A stretch of DNA of 64,000 nucleotides from Alistipes timonensis JC136 (GTDB lineage: Bacteria > Bacteroidota > Bacteroidia > Bacteroidales > Rikenellaceae): the NCBI RefSeq assembly GCF_900107675.1, contig NZ_FNRI01000003.1, positions 310,001 through 374,000 of the forward strand, given 5' to 3'. The notes beneath the pieces were generated by a model. It was not told the origin of the DNA. It worked only from the letters and a program-made list of their open reading frames with translations, and ran no database searches. Positions 59,170 to 64,000 of this stretch are shown here, piece by piece. Within the stretch, counting starts at the first letter, position 1; each line of letters opens with the position of its first letter. The position numbers and the translations under genes are program-made.

Positions 59170-60228
59170 TTAAGCTTCCGCGACCGCCGTCTCTGCACTC
59201 CGCAGTTCCTCTTCGGGGAGGCTCTCGACGATTTCGGGCGTCAGCACGATGCGCGTGCAGCTTCCGGGCTTGTCGCGTTGTTCGATGCCTTTGATCAGCA
59301 GGTCGAGGGCCTCGGTCCCGAACTGTTCGATGGGCTGGCGGACATAGGCGATGGCGGTTTTATAGATGTCGAAGGCTTCGTTGGTGTCGAAGCAGGCGAT
59401 GGCGATATCCTGGGGCACACGCCAGCCGTTGCGGAAGATGGCGCTCAATCCCTGGCCTGCCAGGGTGTTGGTGGCGAAGAGGAAAGCCTCGACGCGGCGC
59501 TGCCGGGCCTCGCGGATGATATCCTCGATCTTGGCGAGTTTGTCATGGCGCAGGTGGTGTATGACGACGTTTTCGCCCATTTCGTTTGCCTGCATGCAGC
59601 GGCGGTAGCCCTCTTCGCGTTCGCGGATGTTCGAGAGCCCCATCGAGTAGGAGATCATCTCGATGCGGGTGAACCCGCGCCGGATCAGCGCTTCGGTCGT
59701 TTCGTACCCGGCACGGCGGTTGTTCAGCACGACGCTGCTGACCTCCAGGTCGGGCACCTCGCGGTCGAGCAGCACGAGCGGGATGTTCTGGCGGGCGATG
59801 TCGCGGATGATTTCGTCCGCGCCCTCGCACGGAACGACTATCAGGCCGTCGATGCCCTTGTTGCGGAAGACCTCGACCAGATTCTCCAACTTCTGCGGAT
59901 TCTCGTCGGTGCTGCCGAACAGCACGGTGTACTTATGTTTATATGCGTGATTCTCGATGCACCGGGCGATGTCGGCGAAGAACTTGTTCGAGATGTCCGA
60001 AACGATGACGCCGATGGTGTTCGTCTTGCCGCTGCGCAGGGTGCGGGCGGCGTTATTGGGCTGGTAGTTAAGCTTCTGAGCGACTTCCAGAATGCGCTGG
60101 GCGGTTTCCTTGTTCACCCGGTAGGTATTCTTGCCGTCGGCCTTGTTGTTCATCACGAACGAGACCAGGGCGATCGAAACGCCTGCCTCCGTGGCTATAT
60201 CTTTTATGGTAACTCGTTTCGTGCGCAT
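59170..60228 (-). CDS. LacI-family transcription regulator of the locus
   Basis: A 352-residue regulator. The N-terminal helix-turn-helix is VTIKDIATEAGVSIALVSFV, the hinge helix region is YQPNNAARTLRSGKT, and the periplasmic-binding-protein fold with NTIGVIVSDISNKFFADIA and IACFDTNEAFD follows. I chose the ATG at 60226-60228 (MRTKRVTIKD). It is the first gene of the minus-strand operon and faces the mutarotase-ribulokinase pair. A 16-base palindrome with a central CG, as LacI-family operators have, lies in its own promoter spacer, so it is probably autoregulated and also controls the divergent genes. The inducer should be a pathway sugar or phosphate. LacI control is uncommon for SusCD loci. 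Confidence 0.93.
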   Translation of the reverse strand: MRTKRVTIKDIATEAGVSIALVSFVMNNKADGKNTYRVNKETAQRILEVAQKLNYQPNNAARTLRSGKTNTIGVIVSDISNKFFADIARCIENHAYKHKYTVLFGSTDENPQKLENLVEVFRNKGIDGLIVVPCEGADEIIRDIARQNIPLVLLDREVPDLEVSSVVLNNRRAGYETTEALIRRGFTRIEMISYSMGLSNIREREEGYRRCMQANEMGENVVIHHLRHDKLAKIEDIIREARQRRVEAFLFATNTLAGQGLSAIFRNGWRVPQDIAIACFDTNEAFDIYKTAIAYVRQPIEQFGTEALDLLIKGIEQRDKPGSCTRIVLTPEIVESLPEEELRSAETAVAEA

Positions 60229-60242
60229 ATTTTTGGCGTTTT

Positions 60243-60305
60243 TTTGCAATATCTGGGATTTTCTGTTACTTTTGCAAAAGTAATTAAAACGTTTTAATAA
60301 ACAAA
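60243..60305. promoter_or_regulatory. Divergent promoters and LacI-type operator
   Basis: Rightward promoter: TTTG at 60243-60246, 20 bases, TACTTTTG at 60267-60274. Leftward promoter: CAAA (TTTG on the minus strand) at 60302-60305, 19 bases, TACTTTTG on the minus strand at 60275-60282. The two -7 boxes abut and form one palindrome, TACTTTTGCAAAAGTA. The operator candidate ATTAAAACGTTTTAAT at 60283-60298 is a perfect 16-base palindrome that fills the spacer of the leftward promoter and lies just downstream of the rightward -7 box, so a bound repressor would block both. Confidence 0.82.
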
Positions 60306-60343
60306 TTTTTTCGCAATTTTTTTGATTTTATCCCTTTCGGAAT

Positions 60344-61483
60344 ATGAAAACTTACGGCGAAGCGCGCTCATTTTTGGAGGCTTACGGGGTTCAGGGCGTG
60401 GAACTGTCCGATGAATCGGGACGTGCCCGGGTCTATCTGGTTCCGGCGTGGCAGGGACGGGTGATGACCTCGGCTTCGACCGGACCCGAGGGGCCCGGTT
60501 ACGGCTGGATAAACCGTTCGCTGATCGCTTCGGGGGTCCGGAAATCCCGATTCAACCCTTTCGGCGGCGAAGAACGCCTCTGGCTCGGGCCTGAGGGCGG
60601 TCCTTTCTCGCTCTATTTTGCACCCGGCGCCGAGCAGGTCTATGCCAACTGGCAGGTTCCGGCGGCGCTGGACACCGAGCCTTTCCGGGTGGTCGGCCGC
60701 GATGCCCGGCAGGTGCGTTTCGAAGCCGGGATGTCGCTCCGCAATGCCGCCGGAACCTGCTTTGAGGTGGGGGTGACACGGCGTGTCGAGCTGCTTTCGC
60801 TCCGACAGGCGGAGGCGGCGTTGGGGCATGCCCTGTCGCCGGAGCTCGCTCTGGTGGCCTACCGCAGCGAGAACCGCATCGGGAACTGCGGTCCGGACGC
60901 CTGGACGCCCGAGGGCGGCGCTCCGTCGGTCTGGATGCTCGGGATGTTCACGCCGTCGCCGTCGACCACCGTTTTTCTGCCCTGCGACGGCGAAAACGTG
61001 CGTGCGGCCGTCAACAGCGACTACTTCGGAACGCTTCCGGACGACCGGCTCTCCGTATCCGGAGGGCTCGTATGCCTGCGGATCGACGGCGCTTTCCGGT
61101 CGAAGATCGGGCTGCCTGCGGGCCGCGATACGGGACTCTGCGGCAGTTACGACGCGGTGTCGCATCATCTGACGCTGGTTCGCTGCCGGCGTTCTGCGGC
61201 GGGCGACCGCTATGTGGAGAGCCGCTGGGGCGCGCAGGCCGATCCGTTCGGCGGGGATGTCGTCAACGCCTACAACGACGGGCCGACCGAGACCGGCGAG
61301 GTGATGGGCCCGTTCTATGAAATCGAAACCTCGTCGCCGGCGGCCTTCCTGCGGCCCGGCGAGACGCTGTGCCACACGCAGGAGGTTTTCCACCTGCAGG
61401 GGGATGAAGCCCTGCTCGAAGAGCTCCTCCGCGACCTGGTGCCGGGAGGATTGCGGGCTGTGAAAGAAGCGTTCAACCATTAA
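60344..61483 (+). CDS. DUF6786-type, mutarotase-like protein
   Basis: A 379-residue cytosolic protein without signal peptide. It resembles the DUF6786 family that I associate with galactose-mutarotase-like beta-sandwich folds: YGWINRSLIASG, FNPFGGEERLWLGPEGGPFSLYF, NRIGNCG, and the C-terminal GDVVNAYNDGP and YEIETSSPAAFLRPGE. A sugar anomer or epimer conversion is plausible, since it is paired with ribulokinase (11 bases apart) and divergent from an isomerase-containing operon. A mutarotase for D-arabinose or for the aldolase product would speed the pathway. This is inference, and no catalytic residues are assigned. Confidence 0.75.
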   Translation: MKTYGEARSFLEAYGVQGVELSDESGRARVYLVPAWQGRVMTSASTGPEGPGYGWINRSLIASGVRKSRFNPFGGEERLWLGPEGGPFSLYFAPGAEQVYANWQVPAALDTEPFRVVGRDARQVRFEAGMSLRNAAGTCFEVGVTRRVELLSLRQAEAALGHALSPELALVAYRSENRIGNCGPDAWTPEGGAPSVWMLGMFTPSPSTTVFLPCDGENVRAAVNSDYFGTLPDDRLSVSGGLVCLRIDGAFRSKIGLPAGRDTGLCGSYDAVSHHLTLVRCRRSAAGDRYVESRWGAQADPFGGDVVNAYNDGPTETGEVMGPFYEIETSSPAAFLRPGETLCHTQEVFHLQGDEALLEELLRDLVPGGLRAVKEAFNH

Positions 61484-61494
61484 CCGAAATAACT

Positions 61495-63120
61495 ATGCAA
61501 CCTCGAACCAATTATCTTTTGGGCGTCGATTTCGGGAGCGATTCCGTGCGGTGCCTCGTTGTCGACGCCGCCGACGGGTCGGAGCTCGCCTCGGCGGTGG
61601 TGGCCTATCCCCGGTGGGCCGAGCGGCTCTACTGCGATCCCGCGCACAACCGTTACCGCCAGCATCCGCTCGACTATGTCGAATCTCTGGAAGCATCTGT
61701 CCGTCAGGCGTTGGCGGCTTGCGGACGCGACGTTGCCGACGCTGTCTGCGGCATCTCCTTCGACACCACGGCCTCGACCCCGGCGCTGACTGACGCCAAA
61801 GGCACCCCGCTGGCCCTGCTGCCGGAGTTCGCCGAGGAGCCCGATGCGATGTTCGTCCTCTGGAAAGACCATACGGCCCTTGCCGAAGCGGATGAAATAA
61901 ACGATTTAGCAAAGAAATGGGAAGTCGATTATACCCGTTACAGCGGCGGCACTTACTCCTGCGAATGGGTGTGGGCCAAGATGCTCCACTGCCTGCGCCA
62001 TTCGCCCCGGTTGCTGCCGGCGGCCTATTCATGGGTGGAGCATTGTGACTGGATCAGCGCCCTGCTGGTCGGCGACACGACCCCCGAAACCATCGCCCGC
62101 AGCCGTTGCGTGGCCGGACACAAGGCGATGTGGCACGCCTCGTGGGGTGGACTCCCTGCGCCGGAGTTTCTGGAAGCGGTCGATCCGCTGCTGGGCCTCT
62201 TCCGCGGCCATCTTTATTCCGATACCGTCACGGGCGACGCGTGCGTCGGCCGGTTGTGCGGCGAGTGGGCCGCCCGGCTGGGACTGAAACCGGGCATCGC
62301 CGTCGGCGTGGGGGCCATCGACTGCCATGTCGGGGCCGTCGGGGCCGGGATCGTCCCCGGGACGCTGGTCAAAGTGATGGGAACCTCGACGTGCGACATC
62401 GTGGTAGGCACTTACGAGGAGGTCGGCAGCCGGACCGTGCACGGCATCTGCGGTCAGGTCGACGGTTCGGTGCTGCCCGGGTATATCGGTTTCGAGGCCG
62501 GGCAGGCCGCCTTCGGCGACCTGTATGCCTGGTTCCGGCGGGTGATGGCGTGGCCGCTGCGGCAGATCGCCAAAAGCGATCCGCAGCTCGAAGAGCGAAT
62601 CCTCGGGGAACTGACGGCCGAAGCCGAACGGCTGCCGCTGACGGCCGAAGACCCCGTGGCGCTCGACTGGCACAATGGACGCCGCACGCCTGATGCCGAT
62701 CCCCGGGTGCGGGGTGCGTTGGACGGGCTGACCCTTGCGACGTCGGCGCCGGCGATTTACAAGACGCTGGTCGAAGCGACGGTCTTCGGGTCCCGGGCCA
62801 TCAACGAGCGGATGCTCGAGGAGGGGGTGCCCATCGACAATATTCTCGCCATCGGCGGCATCGCCCGCAAATCGCCCTTTGTGATGCAGACGATGGCCGA
62901 CGTCATCGGCGTTCCGATCCGGGTGGCGGACAGCGACCAGGCCTGCGCCCTGGGTGCGGCGATGTTCGCAGCGGTCGCCGCCGGGCTCTACGGGTCGGTG
63001 CAGGAGGCCCAGCAGGCGATGTGTCCCGGTTTTTCGGACGAATATTTGCCTGATATGGAGCGGCATGCGATTTACGACCGTCTTTATGACCGCTATCTGA
63101 AACTCGGAGGTCGTCGCTGA
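61495..63120 (+). CDS. araB: Ribulokinase
   Basis: A 541-residue FGGY-family sugar kinase: N-terminal LLGVDFGSDSVRCLVVDAADG, EFAEEPDAMFVLWKDHTALAEA and YSGGTYSCEWVWAKMLHC are AraB hallmarks, and the C-terminal FGGY phosphate-binding parts are VKVMGTSTCDIVVG and ILAIGGIARKSPFVMQ. It phosphorylates ribulose at O-5. E. coli AraB accepts both L- and D-ribulose. L-arabinose isomerase and L-ribulose-5-phosphate epimerase genes are absent here, whereas a FucI-type isomerase is in the divergent operon, so D-ribulose from D-arabinose is the likely substrate, giving D-ribulose-5-phosphate directly. Confidence 0.94.
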   Translation: MQPRTNYLLGVDFGSDSVRCLVVDAADGSELASAVVAYPRWAERLYCDPAHNRYRQHPLDYVESLEASVRQALAACGRDVADAVCGISFDTTASTPALTDAKGTPLALLPEFAEEPDAMFVLWKDHTALAEADEINDLAKKWEVDYTRYSGGTYSCEWVWAKMLHCLRHSPRLLPAAYSWVEHCDWISALLVGDTTPETIARSRCVAGHKAMWHASWGGLPAPEFLEAVDPLLGLFRGHLYSDTVTGDACVGRLCGEWAARLGLKPGIAVGVGAIDCHVGAVGAGIVPGTLVKVMGTSTCDIVVGTYEEVGSRTVHGICGQVDGSVLPGYIGFEAGQAAFGDLYAWFRRVMAWPLRQIAKSDPQLEERILGELTAEAERLPLTAEDPVALDWHNGRRTPDADPRVRGALDGLTLATSAPAIYKTLVEATVFGSRAINERMLEEGVPIDNILAIGGIARKSPFVMQTMADVIGVPIRVADSDQACALGAAMFAAVAAGLYGSVQEAQQAMCPGFSDEYLPDMERHAIYDRLYDRYLKLGGRR

Positions 63121-63153
63121 ACAGGCGTTCCGGAGCGTTAAAAGCCGCAGGCC

Positions 63154-63357
63154 GCGGGCAGAACCAAACGATTGATTGGCTTTTGCCCGCAGCTTGCACT
63201 ATCTTTGGCGTTGCCTTAGATAGGCTGTGCCTCGGCAGAACTCAAATAAATTTGTTTCTGCCCTCGCCTTGCACTATCTTTGACTTTGTCTTAGACAGGC
63301 GGCGGTTCGGAAGTGCTCAAATAAATTTGGCACTCCGCTCACCTTGCACTATCTTTG
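63154..63357 (+). repeat. Three tandem 75-base repeats with hairpins and promoter-like boxes
   Basis: The motif TTGCACTATCTTTG occurs at 63194-63207, 63269-63282 and 63344-63357, exactly 75 bases apart. Each contains TATCTTTG, a -7 box. Before each lies a hairpin with a different but self-complementary stem: GCGGGCA/TGCCCGC (63154-63190), GCAGAA/TTCTGC (63235-63261) and AGTGC/GCACT (63312-63334). The last two share the loop core CAAATAAATTTG, which includes another TAnnTTTG match (TAAATTTG). The last copy is the queD promoter. This block accounts for the 241-base gap after araB; no terminator for araB was recognised. Confidence 0.75.
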
Positions 63358-63361
63358 CAAT

Positions 63362-63814
63362 ATGACAGTGATCAGATTGACCAAGGAATTTTCATTCGAG
63401 GCGGCGCATGCCCTCGACGGATACGACGGGCCGTGCCGCGAGATTCACGGGCACTCCTACCGGTTGTTCGTGACGGTGAAAGGCTGCCCGGCCGAAGATG
63501 CGGACGATCCCAAGTGCGGGATGGTGATGGACTTCGGGGTGTTGAAGCGGATTGTGAACGAGGAGATCGTTTCGCGTTTCGACCATGCGCTGGTGCTCCG
63601 GGATTCGGCGTCGGGTGCGGAACTGCGCCGGGTGCTCGCCGCACGATTCGGAAATATCGTTACGGTGGACTATCAGCCTACGTGTGAGAACATGCTCGCC
63701 GATTTCGCCCGCCGCATCGCTGCCCGGCTTCCCGAAGGTGTTGCGCTCCATTCGCTGAAGCTCCACGAAACCGCAACCTCGTTCGCCGAATGGTTCGCCG
63801 GCGACAACGAGTGA
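63362..63814 (+). CDS. queD: 6-carboxy-tetrahydropterin synthase QueD
   Basis: A 150-residue T-fold enzyme: dihydroneopterin triphosphate to 6-carboxy-5,6,7,8-tetrahydropterin, for queuosine synthesis. Zinc His residues are in FSFEAAHAL and HGHSY. The catalytic Cys is in GPCREIHGHSY. DFGVLKRIVN, FDHALVLRD and LHETATSFAEW complete the fingerprint. The ATG at 63362 lies 4 bases after the TATCTTTG box, so the mRNA would be nearly leaderless. An ATG six codons upstream falls inside the promoter motif and is unlikely. queC and queE are not adjacent. Confidence 0.93.
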   Translation: MTVIRLTKEFSFEAAHALDGYDGPCREIHGHSYRLFVTVKGCPAEDADDPKCGMVMDFGVLKRIVNEEIVSRFDHALVLRDSASGAELRRVLAARFGNIVTVDYQPTCENMLADFARRIAARLPEGVALHSLKLHETATSFAEWFAGDNE

Positions 63815-63850
63815 CAGCTCCCCGAACACAAGTGACGCAACCTATCTAAT

Positions 63851-64000
63851 ATGAAAAAACTCTTTCTGGTCGACGCCTATGCGTTGATTTTCAAGTATTA
63901 CTATGCTTTTCTGGGACGCCCCATGCGCAACCGCGCGGGGATGAATACCTCGGTGGTGTTCGGGTTCGTGAAGTTCCTGCGCGACATCCAGAAACGCGAA
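63851..64000 (+). CDS. polA: DNA polymerase I, first 50 codons
   Basis: The fragment begins MKKLFLVDAYALIFKYYYAF and continues FLGRPMRNRAGMNTSVVFGF before the window ends. This is the start of the 5'-3' exonuclease domain of DNA polymerase I, with the metal-binding Asp in LVDAY and the GxNTSxxxGF substrate-binding motif. It starts 36 bases after queD without a separate promoter box, so it may be co-transcribed. A stand-alone exonuclease cannot be excluded from 50 codons. Confidence 0.85.
   Translation, partial: MKKLFLVDAYALIFKYYYAFLGRPMRNRAGMNTSVVFGFVKFLRDIQKRE

Noticed and set aside
35563..60228. Sialic acid (Neu5Ac) catabolic locus
   Set aside because: The O-acetylesterase, aldolase and symporter would fit, but ManNAc-6-P epimerase and kinase genes are missing, no GH33 motifs are seen, and FucI with AraB would be unexplained. 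Kept only as an alternative.
63154..63357. CRISPR array
   Set aside because: Repeats are three, 75 bases apart, with promoter boxes and similar intervening sequence; no cas genes are present.
63183..63365. A 60-codon open frame with internal repeats (PCTIF repeated)
   Set aside because: The repeat is explained by the 75-base DNA repeat, whose period is a multiple of three.

Overview
The window is chromosomal DNA of a GC-rich member of the Bacteroidales, most likely Alistipes or a close relative in the Rikenellaceae. The evidence is the phylum-specific promoter motif (TTTG, about 19 bases, TAnnTTTG) in front of many genes, a SusC/SusD pair, BACON and fimbrillin-like lipoproteins, an S46 dipeptidyl peptidase, glycine-lipid acyltransferases, almost no Shine-Dalgarno sites, and a coding GC content well above that of Bacteroides. 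No tRNA, rRNA, CRISPR array, transposase or phage gene was seen.

Left part (1-25.6 kb) is mostly housekeeping. It runs: the start of a cell-wall and division cluster (rsmH, ftsL, ftsI, reading off the left edge); a divergent pair for glycine-lipid synthesis (glsA, glsB); a lipoprotein that joins a BACON domain to a GT80-type sialyltransferase-like domain; a hybrid sensor kinase with an NtrC-type regulator and a small secreted protein; a NatAB-like ABC exporter; pgk; an M13 metallopeptidase; a patatin with a C-terminal barrel; and an operon of pheS, a TPR protein, an EnvC-like activator, ybeY and mnmG.

Middle part (25.6-35.5 kb) looks like the chromosomal origin region. Three parS-like palindromes lie next to and inside ilvE, just after mnmG. 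An AT-rich, DnaA-box-like gap lies between nadA and mrp at about 32.1-32.5 kb. Strand base composition changes sign near the same place. metG, a DPP7-like peptidase, nadA, mrp and sppA fill the region.

Right part (35.5-63.1 kb) is one large catabolic locus. A LacI-type regulator (lacI-like) heads a run of 15 minus-strand genes with gaps of at most 49 bases: a FG-GAP propeller protein, an esterase, a NanA/DapA-family aldolase, a Na+/solute symporter, a Ser-type sulfatase, L-fucose/D-arabinose isomerase, SusC, SusD, two DUF5017-type lipoproteins, two BNR propeller proteins, a sialate O-acetylesterase-like protein and a second FG-GAP protein. Divergently, a mutarotase-like protein and ribulokinase are transcribed. 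The set aldolase + D-arabinose isomerase + ribulokinase fits splitting of the sialic-acid-like sugar Kdo into pyruvate and D-arabinose, with D-arabinose going to D-ribulose-5-phosphate. This is my main candidate for an undescribed system. It is an inference from gene content.

Right end (63.1-64 kb) has three tandem 75-base repeats, each with a promoter-like box, then queD and the first 50 codons of polA.
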